The notes beneath the pieces were generated by a model. That model worked only from the letters and a program-made list of their open reading frames with translations. It did not search any database and was not told where the DNA came from. Shown here one piece after another: positions 18,131 through 26,762 of a DNA stretch of 64,000 nucleotides. Position numbers and translations under genes: made by a program. Location of the stretch: contig CALXHQ010000002.1 of NCBI GenBank assembly GCA_944388145.1, positions 248,001-312,000 on the forward strand. Direction: 5' to 3'. Each line of letters begins with the position of its first letter. Positions within the stretch are counted from its first letter, which is position 1. This stretch comes from an uncultured Gemmiger sp. GTDB lineage: Bacteria > Bacillota > Clostridia > Oscillospirales > Ruminococcaceae.

Positions 18131-19720
18131 TCAGGGCTGCAAAAGATCGGCCTGCATGCCGGTGAACAGCAGGGGCTGTTCGGCGTCCAGCATGGCCAGG
18201 GCCGGGGATTCCAGCGCGCGCTCCCAGCGCTGGGTACCGTCATAGTTGAGGCACCGCACCCACATCCCGCCGGACAGGTACAGGCCGGTGCGGGTGCAAA
18301 GCACATCGGCGGCGCTGCCCGCCTCTGTGCTGGAAAGCAGCGTCAGATCGTTGTTCAGTACAGTCAGGGTGGCACTGCCCTGGCCGGCCAGCAGCAGGGC
18401 AATGCCGGTATCGGACCAATCGGCGTCCAAAAGCGAGGCCCCGCCGTATTCATAGCGGGCCACCTCGGTGCCGGCGGCGGCATCCAGGACCACAGCAGCG
18501 TCATCCATCAGCACCAGCACCCGGTCGGTGCTCAGCCAGTTCAGGCGCAGCACCAGCTCGCCGGGCTGTGCGGTATAGATGGCGGTGGGCGCGTCGGCGG
18601 CGGTGTCCATCAGATAGATCCGGGTGGCCACCTGCCCGTCGGAGGCTGAGATGCACCCGGCGGCAAACCGCCGGTTATCCTTGGCAAAGGAGACCGCCAC
18701 CGGCGTGCCGTCCTCCTCGGTGGCAAACCACTCGTACTGAACCCCAAAACTGACCGGGTCCAGCACCTCCAGCCGCGCCGCATAGCGGGCTGATTCAGTC
18801 ACCACGGCGGTGGTGCCGTTGGGGCTCATGGCACACAGCAGGATGCTGCTCTCGGTGTTTGTGTTGTACAGGGTCCGGGTGCGGCTTTCGATGCGCAGCC
18901 CGTTGGCCGCCCGGTTGTAAAGGACAAAACGGTTGTTGCCCGCCGCGATGGCGGGTCTGGCGTATCCCGGCTGGATGGTGCGCAGCAGCGCGCCGCTGGG
19001 GCTGACCACCGCGACATCGGTGTCGCCCAACTCCACAAATCCGCCGGCCAGCGGCTGGATCTGAATGGGGTCGTCAATGCCGGTGGTCACCGGCCAGTCA
19101 CCGGCCTCAAAGGAGATGGCCATGGTATCCGCCAGGTCCCCCAGCGTCATCATCACCCTGGCCAGCGCGCCGCTGACCCAGGCAAAGACCAGCGCCGCCG
19201 CCAGGAGTGCCGCCGCCACCATCAACCTGCGGCGGCGTTTCCGGCGGCGCAGAATCGGGCTGAGCGGCCGGCGGCTGCGCTTGCGGGGTGCCCGGCGGGA
19301 AAAATCCACCGGGTGCAGGTTGTCCGCAGGCGGGGGTTCCGTCCCTCCGGGCCGGGCGGCCGGTGGGGGATTTTCCGCAGCATCCCCTGCTTTCCCCTCT
19401 GCCGGCTTTTCTCGGTCCGGGACCGGGCTGGGTTCCGCTTCCGCCGCGGGGGGCTGCCTGGCCGCCCCGGCGGCCGTGCCGCCCGACTCCGCCTGCCCGC
19501 TCTGCCGAGAGGGCCGGCGCTGCTGTTTGCCGGGGGCTTCGGCATTTTTGCCCGTGTCCGGGCCGGAACGCGGTTCCGGCGGCGGCGAAAACCCCGCCGG
19601 CGGCACATCAGCCGGGGACTTTGCCTGTTCCGACAGGCGTGCATCGGGCGGGGCCATACCCTGTTCCCGTGCCAGCATACGCTGCAGCCGGTCCTGTCGT
19701 TCCTTGTCTGCACGGCTCAA
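18131..19720 (-). CDS. DUF5711-like membrane-anchored beta-propeller protein
   Basis: Protein of 529 residues. The first ~145 residues are low-complexity, rich in Pro, Ala, Gly and charged residues and likely disordered in the cytoplasm. An Arg/Lys-rich patch (LRRRKRRRR) precedes one membrane helix at about 166-188. The outer part (~200-529) has repeated strand patterns with short blade-like units, as in propellers. Start is a TTG with GAGAGGAGG nine bases upstream. The assignment to DUF5711 rests on architecture and the CvpA neighbour. Role unknown; a cell-surface sensor or scaffold is possible. Confidence 0.65.
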   Translation of the reverse strand: MSRADKERQDRLQRMLAREQGMAPPDARLSEQAKSPADVPPAGFSPPPEPRSGPDTGKNAEAPGKQQRRPSRQSGQAESGGTAAGAARQPPAAEAEPSPVPDREKPAEGKAGDAAENPPPAARPGGTEPPPADNLHPVDFSRRAPRKRSRRPLSPILRRRKRRRRLMVAAALLAAALVFAWVSGALARVMMTLGDLADTMAISFEAGDWPVTTGIDDPIQIQPLAGGFVELGDTDVAVVSPSGALLRTIQPGYARPAIAAGNNRFVLYNRAANGLRIESRTRTLYNTNTESSILLCAMSPNGTTAVVTESARYAARLEVLDPVSFGVQYEWFATEEDGTPVAVSFAKDNRRFAAGCISASDGQVATRIYLMDTAADAPTAIYTAQPGELVLRLNWLSTDRVLVLMDDAAVVLDAAAGTEVARYEYGGASLLDADWSDTGIALLLAGQGSATLTVLNNDLTLLSSTEAGSAADVLCTRTGLYLSGGMWVRCLNYDGTQRWERALESPALAMLDAEQPLLFTGMQADLLQP

Positions 19721-19779
19721 AAGGGCAAGCCTCCTCTCGATGAAATATGGGTCCCCAGGCCGGGGAAAGGGTCACTTTT

Positions 19780-20547
19780 TCATTCCGGCAGGGTCAGGCA
19801 GTCCTCCGGATAGTCCACCCGCACCAGAAAAAGCCCCCTTGCCGGCAGCGTAGGCCCTGCGCGGCGGCGGTCCCGGCTTTCCAAAATGGCGGCGATCTCC
19901 TCCGGCGGGATCTTGCCCCGGCCTGCCTCCACCAGGGTGCCGGCCAGAATGCGCACCATATTGTACAGATAGCCGTCGGCGGTCACCGTGATGGCGATCA
20001 CCTCGCCGGTTTGTTCCACCGCGCACCGGGTGATGGTGCGCACTGTGTCGCCATGGGCGGCCGGCCCGGAGCCCGCCGCACACAGGGCAAGAAAATCATG
20101 GGTGCCCACAAACTGTTTTGCTGCCCGCTGCATCGCCCCCAGGTCCAGCTGCCCGGCAACGCGCCAGCAGGTATCCAGGTCAAAGGGGTCGTCGATGGCA
20201 GAGTTGCGGATGCGGTAGCAATAGGTCTTGGCGTGGGCAGCATACCGGGCATGAAACGCATCCGGCACCGGCCGGGCGCTTTTGACCCGGATGTCCGGCG
20301 GCAGATGGGCGTTGAGCGCCAGCACCAGCCTTTGCGGCGGGACAGCACCAGTATACTGGAAATTCAGCGCGAAATCCAGTGCATGGACGCCCGCATCGGT
20401 GCGGGAGCAGCCCTTCACGTCCGGGCGCGCACCGGTCACCGCCTGCAGGGCGTCCTGAAAGGCCGCGCAGATGGTGGGCGCGTTGGGCTGCACCTGGAAC
20501 CCGCCGTAGCGGGTCCCTTTGTACGCCAGGCGAAGCAAAAGGTTCAT
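19780..20547 (-). CDS. truA: tRNA pseudouridine(38-40) synthase
   Basis: Enzyme of 255 residues that makes pseudouridine at positions 38-40 of tRNA anticodon arms. The catalytic aspartate is in GCSRTDAGVHALDF; the N-terminus LLLRLAYKGTRYGGFQVQPN and the C-terminal half (NMVRILAGTLVEAGRGKI) are standard TruA. The ATG at 20547 has GGAGG six bases upstream; in-frame starts further upstream lie outside the family's normal length. It follows the ECF transporter genes, a common Firmicute order, but is separated from ecfT by 274 bases holding candidate RNA copy B. Confidence 0.95.
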   Translation of the reverse strand: MNLLLRLAYKGTRYGGFQVQPNAPTICAAFQDALQAVTGARPDVKGCSRTDAGVHALDFALNFQYTGAVPPQRLVLALNAHLPPDIRVKSARPVPDAFHARYAAHAKTYCYRIRNSAIDDPFDLDTCWRVAGQLDLGAMQRAAKQFVGTHDFLALCAAGSGPAAHGDTVRTITRCAVEQTGEVIAITVTADGYLYNMVRILAGTLVEAGRGKIPPEEIAAILESRDRRRAGPTLPARGLFLVRVDYPEDCLTLPE

Positions 20548-20581
20548 CACGCACCTCCGGGCTTGCTTGAATGCGGAATCA

Positions 20582-20755
20582 GGGTGTATCTGATCCATCA
20601 AACGTGCTGGAAAATTCGCTGAAAAGTGGCGAACATAAGGCGCGAAACCGCAGGAATCCCTGATGCATTCCAGGGTTGGGCAGCGCAGCAGACGTTACTT
20701 TTTGGTAGAATGAGACCCTGCCGGGGATTTTTCAGAGATCCCCTGGGCGTTCAGG
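20582..20755 (+). ncRNA. Candidate structured RNA element, copy B
   Basis: Homologous to 10-172. Hairpins: TTCGC/GCGAA around the conserved GAAAAGTG loop, GGAAT/ATTCC (GGCAATA/TATTGCC in copy A, so one pair has changed on both sides), and GGGGAT/ATCCCC enclosing TTTTCAGAG, where the loop TCAGA is shared with copy A. An outer GGGTT/GACCC pairing is possible. It occupies the ecfT-truA gap but, by the wobble argument, reads antisense to those genes. No promoter is clear. Known families such as cobalamin, TPP, T-box, SRP RNA or tmRNA do not fit what I can see. Confidence 0.5.
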
Positions 20756-20821
20756 ATGTTTGAGCGCGTGAACGCACACAGAGTACTCCTTCGTTCCGCA
20801 TTCTTAGCTTCTCATTTGTTT

Positions 20822-21637
20822 TTACCCGATCACCGGGAACACCCACCGGGTGGCCAGGATGATGCCAAACGTCACCACACAGAACCCCAGGCAGAGGAAA
20901 TCGTTTTTGCCGAATTTCAGCACCTTCAGCTGGGTGCGGCCGGCGCCGCCGCGGTAACAGCGGCACTCCATGGCCATGGCCAGCTCGTCGGCGCGGCGGA
21001 AGGCCGAGATAAACAGCGGGATCAAAATGGGGACCAGCGCCTTCAGCCGCTGGCCGAGCTTGCCGGTATCCAGCTGGGCGCCGCGGGCCTTCTGGGCGTT
21101 CATAATCTTCTCGGTCTCGTCCACCAATGTGGGGATGAACCGCAGCGCAATGGTCATGATGATGGCAAACTCGTGCACCGGCACATGGATCTTCGACAGC
21201 GGCCGCAGCAGATTTTCAATGGCGTCGGTCAGCACGGTGGGGCTGGTGGTGTAGGTCAGCAGGCTGGTACCGGCGATCAGCGCCAGGATGCGCACCGCCA
21301 TCAAAACCGCAAAGGTAATTCCCTCGGGATAGATGTTGAAGATCCAAAAGCTGACCAGCGGCGTCTCGCCGGGGTAAAACAGCAGGTTGATGATGCCGGT
21401 GAAGGCAATGATCGGTACAATGGGCTTCAGGCTTTTCAGGATCAGCTTGACCGGCACCTTGGCAATGGCGTACAGTGCCAGCAGCAGCAGGATGGACAGC
21501 GCCACCCCCACCGCATTGCCGCAGGCGTACAGCACCACCACATAGCCAATGGTGGCCACCAGTTTGAGCCGCGGGTCGCAGTTGTGGACGATGGAATCCC
21601 CCGGGAAATGCTGGCCGATGGTAATGTCACGAAGCAT
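20822..21637 (-). CDS. ecfT: ECF transporter transmembrane component EcfT
   Basis: Membrane scaffold of energy-coupling-factor vitamin importers, 271 residues. It has N- and C-terminal hydrophobic segments and the two coupling motifs that contact the ATPases: KARGAQ and the second ARG-like site ECRCYRGG. Start overlaps the end of ecfA2 by 11 bases. With EcfA1 and EcfA2 it makes a group II module shared by different substrate-binding S proteins. No S-component gene lies in the window. Confidence 0.92.
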   Translation of the reverse strand: MLRDITIGQHFPGDSIVHNCDPRLKLVATIGYVVVLYACGNAVGVALSILLLLALYAIAKVPVKLILKSLKPIVPIIAFTGIINLLFYPGETPLVSFWIFNIYPEGITFAVLMAVRILALIAGTSLLTYTTSPTVLTDAIENLLRPLSKIHVPVHEFAIIMTIALRFIPTLVDETEKIMNAQKARGAQLDTGKLGQRLKALVPILIPLFISAFRRADELAMAMECRCYRGGAGRTQLKVLKFGKNDFLCLGFCVVTFGIILATRWVFPVIG

Positions 21638-22514
21638 TGCTGCCGCCCCCTTTCCGCTGTTTTTCCTGCCACAGGCGGCGGATCACCTTGACCGCGTAGG
21701 GCACCGTGTATACGTCGATGGGGATGTCCAGCCCTTTCTGGCGCAGCTTCAAAAAGATCTGTGTCACCTGGGGAACCGACAGCCCCAGCTCCAGCAGCTC
21801 CGGGGCGCGGGCAAACACATTTTCCACTGTGTCGTACATGGCCACCTTGGCATGGTGCATCACCAGCACCCGGTTGGCGTACTTGGCGATGTCCTCCATC
21901 GAGTGGCTGACCAGCACCACCGTCACGCCGGTCTTTTCGTGGTAGGCCTTGATCTGGGACAGGATGGTATCCCGGCCCTCCGGGTCCAGCCCGGCGGCAG
22001 GCTCGTCCAGCACCAGGATGCGGGGTTCCATGGCCATCACGCCGGCAATGGCCACCCGGCGTTTTTGGCCGCCGGAAAGCTCAAAGGGGCTGCGCTCCAG
22101 CAAAGCCGCATCCAGGCCGGTGAACTCGGCAGCCTCCTTGACGCGGCGGGTGATCTCGGCGTCGTCCAGGCCCATGTTTTTGGGGCCGAAGGCGATGTCC
22201 TTGGCACAGGTTTCCTCAAACAGCTGATATTCCGGGTACTGAAAGACCAGCCCAACCAGAAAGCGAAAAGAGCGCAGGTCCTCGCCCTGGGCCCACATAT
22301 CCCGGCCATCCACAAAGATTTTGCCGGAGGTGGGGCGGTTCAGACCGTTAAAATGACTGATGAGGGTGGACTTGCCGCTGCCGGTGGAACCGATCACACC
22401 CACAAAGTCGCCTTCCTGGATGGCAAAGCTCACATCGTCCAGGGCCTTTGTCTCGTCCGGCATGCCGGGGTTGTAGACGTAACTGAGATGTTCTACGCGG
22501 ATGATGTCTGACAT
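21627..22514 (-). CDS. ecfA2: ECF transporter ATPase EcfA2
   Basis: ATPase of 295 residues. Walker A GSTGSGKST, Q-loop FQYPEYQLFEETCAKDI, signature LSGGQKRRVAIAG, Walker B ILVLDEPAAGLDP. The FQYPE...LFEET type Q-loop region and YNPGMPDETKALDDV start match EcfA2. ATG at 22514 follows AGGAGGAG at about eight bases. The two ECF ATPases form a heterodimer on EcfT. A 155-base gap separates it from ecfA1. Confidence 0.92.
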   Translation of the reverse strand: MSDIIRVEHLSYVYNPGMPDETKALDDVSFAIQEGDFVGVIGSTGSGKSTLISHFNGLNRPTSGKIFVDGRDMWAQGEDLRSFRFLVGLVFQYPEYQLFEETCAKDIAFGPKNMGLDDAEITRRVKEAAEFTGLDAALLERSPFELSGGQKRRVAIAGVMAMEPRILVLDEPAAGLDPEGRDTILSQIKAYHEKTGVTVVLVSHSMEDIAKYANRVLVMHHAKVAMYDTVENVFARAPELLELGLSVPQVTQIFLKLRQKGLDIPIDVYTVPYAVKVIRRLWQEKQRKGGGSNAS

Positions 22515-22669
22515 GAGGATCTCCTCCTGATAACCGCAGGATAGCGCCCCGGCGCCCCGGGTGAACTTCCTGCCTGATTCATGGTAAGGGGGTGATTTGG
22601 GGATTTGTTTCTTTCGTGGCGGCATTGCCGCGGCGGGCCGAGAAAAATGCTCCCAACAAAAACAGCGCC

Positions 22670-23503
22670 TTATTTCAACAGCTCAAACAGCCAGTCCGCC
22701 GCTGCGTCCGGCGTGATGATCTGTTTTGGCGCGGGCAGGCCCTCGGCCTCCAGCGCGTCCCGCAGCTCAGCGGCCTGGGGCACGTCCAGATGATAGCTGT
22801 GCAGCCGCCCAGTCTGAGCAAAAATTTCCTGAGGGGTGCCTTCCATCACGATGCGCCCGCCGCTCATCACCAGCACCCGGTCGGCGCGGGCGGCTTCCTC
22901 CATATAGTGGGTGATAGACACGATGGTCACCCCGGCGGCCCGCAGCTTGTCGATGGTCTGCATCACCTGACGGCGGCCTTTGGGGTCCAGCATGGCGGTG
23001 GCCTCGTCCAGCACAATGCAGTCGGGGCGCATGGCCAGCACGCCGGCAATGGCCACCCGCTGCTTCTGCCCGCCGGACAGCTTGTGGGGCGCGGCCTTGC
23101 GCTTTTCGTAGATGCCGGCCATCTTCATGGCCTCATCCACCCGGGTGCGGATCTCCTCGGTGGGGACGCCCAGGTTTTCCGGCGCGAAAGCCACGTCCTC
23201 CTCCACCACGGTGGCGACGATCTGGTTGTCCGGGTTCTGAAACACCATGCCCACCTTCTGGCGGATGTCGTACAGTTTTTCCTCGGTGCGGGTGTCCATG
23301 TCCTCCACCAGCACAGTGCCCTCCTCCGGCAGGAGGATGGCGTTGAAATGCTTGGCCAGCGTGGACTTGCCGCAGCCGTTGGCCCCCAGCACCGCCACAA
23401 ACTCGCCCTTTTTCACGTCCATTGTGACCCCGTCCAGCGCCCAGACGGGCTGTTCGGGATCGTAGCGGAACCGCACATTCTGCGCGCGCAGCATCTGTTC
23501 CAT
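22670..23503 (-). CDS. ecfA1: ECF transporter ATPase EcfA1
   Basis: ATPase of 277 residues, the partner of EcfA2. Walker A GANGCGKST, Q-loop FQNPDNQIVATVVEEDVAF (diagnostic of EcfA1), signature LSGGQKQRVAIAG, and Walker B CIVLDEATAMLDP with the catalytic glutamate present. ATG at 23503 follows AAAGGAATT. The gap downstream (22515-22669) contains a GC-rich repeat-like patch near 22605-22640 and no gene. Confidence 0.92.
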   Translation of the reverse strand: MEQMLRAQNVRFRYDPEQPVWALDGVTMDVKKGEFVAVLGANGCGKSTLAKHFNAILLPEEGTVLVEDMDTRTEEKLYDIRQKVGMVFQNPDNQIVATVVEEDVAFAPENLGVPTEEIRTRVDEAMKMAGIYEKRKAAPHKLSGGQKQRVAIAGVLAMRPDCIVLDEATAMLDPKGRRQVMQTIDKLRAAGVTIVSITHYMEEAARADRVLVMSGGRIVMEGTPQEIFAQTGRLHSYHLDVPQAAELRDALEAEGLPAPKQIITPDAAADWLFELLK

Positions 23504-23570
23504 ACCAATTCCTTTCCGGCCATGGCCGGCCGTTGTCGCTCGGGGTTGAACCCGGGAAATTTGCCCGCCC

Positions 23571-24440
23571 TTATGCCTTTTCCTGCCAGATGGCAGTGGC
23601 GCCGCAGGGCACCACACCGCCGGTGGCGGACACCGGCAGGCCGATCTCGTCGCAGGCGGTCACGCCGCCGTACCGCGGGCAGAGGGTGGTCTGCAAAATG
23701 TACTGCATCACCGCGGGGCTCAGCCCCTCGGTGTAGCTGTTGACGGCAAAAAACAGCGGTTCGTCGCTCAAGACCTTGGCGCACTCCACAATCAGGTCGT
23801 AGATGTTGTCCTCCAGCTTCCAGATCTCGCCGCTGGGGCCGCGGCCGTAGCTGGGCGGGTCCATGATGACGGCGTCGTACCGGTTGCCGCGGCGGATTTC
23901 CCGGGCAACAAACTTGCCGCAGTCGTCCACAATCCAGCGGCAGGGGCGGTCGGCAAGGCTGCTGGCGGCGGCATTTTCCCGTGCCCAGGCCACCATGCCC
24001 TTGCTGGCGTCCACATGGGTCACCGACGCGCCGGCGGCCAGGCAGGCCAGCGTGGCGCCGCCGGTGTAGCCAAACAGGTTCAGCACCTTGACCGGCCGCC
24101 CCGCCGCGGCGATAACCTTCTGATACCAGGCCCAGTTGACGGCCTGCTCCGGAAAGACGCCGGTGTGCTTGAAGCCGGTGGGGCTGACGATCAGCGTCAG
24201 CCCGTTCCAGCCGATCTTCCACCGGGCAGGCAGGGCACGGCGGTTTTCCCAGCTGCCGCCGCCCTTGCTGGAGCGGTGGTAGACCGCGTCGGCCTTTTGC
24301 CACAGCGGGCTGGCCGGGTCATTTTTCCACACCACCTGGGGGTCGGGGCGGATCAGCAGGGTCTTGCCCCACCGCTCCAGCCGGTTTTTGCCGGTGGCAT
24401 CGATCAGTTCGTAGTCCTGCCAGCTGTCCGCAGCGCGCAT
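23571..24440 (-). CDS. Class I SAM-dependent RNA methyltransferase, RlmI/RlmK-like
   Basis: Cytoplasmic enzyme of 289 residues. The SAM site is VLNLFGYTGGATLACLAAGA, followed by HVDASKGMV and the catalytic-loop motif DPPSYGRG, as in the Methyltrans_SAM family that modifies 23S rRNA. A PUA domain, present in RlmI itself, is missing, so the target is uncertain. ATG with AAAGGAG at eight bases. It lies 67 bases upstream of ecfA1 and downstream of ruvB on the same strand. Confidence 0.8.
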   Translation of the reverse strand: MRAADSWQDYELIDATGKNRLERWGKTLLIRPDPQVVWKNDPASPLWQKADAVYHRSSKGGGSWENRRALPARWKIGWNGLTLIVSPTGFKHTGVFPEQAVNWAWYQKVIAAAGRPVKVLNLFGYTGGATLACLAAGASVTHVDASKGMVAWARENAAASSLADRPCRWIVDDCGKFVAREIRRGNRYDAVIMDPPSYGRGPSGEIWKLEDNIYDLIVECAKVLSDEPLFFAVNSYTEGLSPAVMQYILQTTLCPRYGGVTACDEIGLPVSATGGVVPCGATAIWQEKA

Positions 24441-24522
24441 AGCGTGGCTCCTTTCTGCTTTTGCTTTCTGTCACTTTTTTGTGTTTCCGGGGGATTCCCA
24501 GATACCGGAATTTGCGGGGCCG

Positions 24523-24639
24523 TTTTTTCTCAGTCCGGCAGGGCTTCTGGTTTCGATTTTAGCGGCGGGCTGCCGGGGGCATTTTTTCTCAGCTTGGCAA
24601 AGCTGTGGGTTTCTTTTCTAGCGGCGGGCTGCCGCCAAA
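24523..24639. repeat. Two tandem imperfect copies of a ~59-base intergenic repeat
   Basis: 24523-24580 and 24582-24639 share TTTTTTCTCAG, a GGCA-GGGCT core, T-rich tracts and AGCGGCGGGCTGCCG. Related copies occur at 28582-28642 and 32403-32465 in the same orientation. The second copy holds a CAGCTT/AAGCTG hairpin; the 28.6-kb copy has a different but still pairing stem (CTCAGCCC/GGGTTGAG). The 212-base gap 24441-24652 holds no gene. Confidence 0.6.
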
Positions 24640-24652
24640 TTTCCAATTCCTC

Positions 24653-25714
<1,062 letters not shown>

Positions 25715-25759
25715 GGGGAGACCTCCTTCAGAGGGGCAAAGCAGGCCGGCGCAGGTTCC

Positions 25760-26557
25760 TTATACATTGGACGCCACCACCTGATAGCTGTATTTTTCCA
25801 CCGGTTTGGCCCGCATTTCGCGCGCGACAAACTTTTTGGGGGAGACAATGTACCGGCCGCACATGCGCAGCAAACTCATGGCAAAGCTGGTCAGTTTGGT
25901 GTTGGAAACCTGATCCTCCTCCCGCCAGCTGATGGGGAAGAACAGCATTTTCTGCCGGTAATGGCACTGGGCCAGGATCATGCAGTCGTTGAAATACTGG
26001 GTGTCGGGAAATTTGATATAATACCCGCTTTTCAGCGGTTCGGCCTTGTACAGGTTCAGCCCACTGCCCAGATCGGTGATCTTATGGCGGGCCACCAGGC
26101 TGAACAGCCAATTGAAGCCGTAGTTGCCGGCGATGCGCAGCGCGCTGTACCCCTGGATGCGGCTGCCTTTCATGAATCGGGAACCCAGGCAGCAATCATA
26201 GTCCCGGTATTTGCCCGAAGCGATCAGCGGCGCCAGGTCCCGGGCGTCGCCCTGGTCGTCGCCATGCAATACCACAAGATAGTCAAAGCCGTGGGATACG
26301 GCATACTGGAAAGCCACCTTGTGGCTGCCGCCCAGGCCGTAATTTTCGTTGTTGCGCAGCAGCCGGATCGGCTTGGAGGGGTGCTTTGTCATCCAGGAAA
26401 GCACCGCGGCCTCGGTGCCGTCGGTGGAGCGGTTGTTCACCACGATGCACTCGGACACAAAATCGGAAACTTTTGGGTCCAGCAGCTGGTTCAGCACCCT
26501 GGGCACCTGCTTTTCACAATTGTAGGCGGGGATAAACAGCAAGAAACGATCCGGCAT
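25760..26557 (-). CDS. Glycosyltransferase family 2 (DPM1-like)
   Basis: Enzyme of 265 residues with a GT-A fold. The start strand LLFIPAYNCEKQVPRVL, the nucleotide motif VVNNRSTDGT, and the metal-binding LVVLHGDDQGD fit GT2 enzymes that transfer sugars to polyprenyl phosphate or to glycans. No membrane helices. ATG at 26557 with GGGAGAGG upstream. It is the last gene of the polysaccharide cluster before ruvB. An extended -10 promoter (26650-26658) may give it its own transcript. Confidence 0.85.
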   Translation of the reverse strand: MPDRFLLFIPAYNCEKQVPRVLNQLLDPKVSDFVSECIVVNNRSTDGTEAAVLSWMTKHPSKPIRLLRNNENYGLGGSHKVAFQYAVSHGFDYLVVLHGDDQGDARDLAPLIASGKYRDYDCCLGSRFMKGSRIQGYSALRIAGNYGFNWLFSLVARHKITDLGSGLNLYKAEPLKSGYYIKFPDTQYFNDCMILAQCHYRQKMLFFPISWREEDQVSNTKLTSFAMSLLRMCGRYIVSPKKFVAREMRAKPVEKYSYQVVASNV

Positions 26558-26649
26558 ATGGCACCTCTCCCTGCAGGCCTCCGCCTGCCCTAATCCGCCC
26601 GGGGGTGCCTCTGAAAATCCCCGGCGGGCCGCAAAGCATACTCTGGAAT

Positions 26650-26658
26650 AGTATATCA
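26650..26658 (-). promoter_or_regulatory. Extended -10 promoter before the GT2 gene
   Basis: Minus strand TGATATACT: TATACT with a TG one base upstream. The -35 is poor. Confidence 0.4.
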
Positions 26659-26712
26659 TACTTTGTGCCGGATTGCCATATAATCCGCAGCAATTTTCAG
26701 CACAATGCCAAA

Positions 26713-26746
26713 CCCCCGCCGGCGGCAGGGCAGCCGTCGGCGGGGG
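26713..26746 (-). terminator. Terminator after the GT-C gene
   Basis: CCCCCGCCG and CGGCGGGGG pair around a 16-base loop, followed on the minus strand by TTTGGC. It lies 17 bases after the stop at 26763. Confidence 0.65.
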
Positions 26747-26762
26747 CGTCGTGGGTTGGGGA

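Noticed and set aside
20548..20601. N-terminal extension of truA by 18 codons
   Set aside because: The extension has no family support, and the ATG at 20547 has an ideal ribosome site and gives the normal TruA length.
20582..20755. Copy B as a vitamin riboswitch for the ECF genes
   Set aside because: It lies downstream of ecfT, the favoured strand is antisense, and no B12, TPP or folate box is visible.
24523..24639. Tandem repeat as a CRISPR array
   Set aside because: Only two imperfect adjacent units with no spacers and no cas genes.
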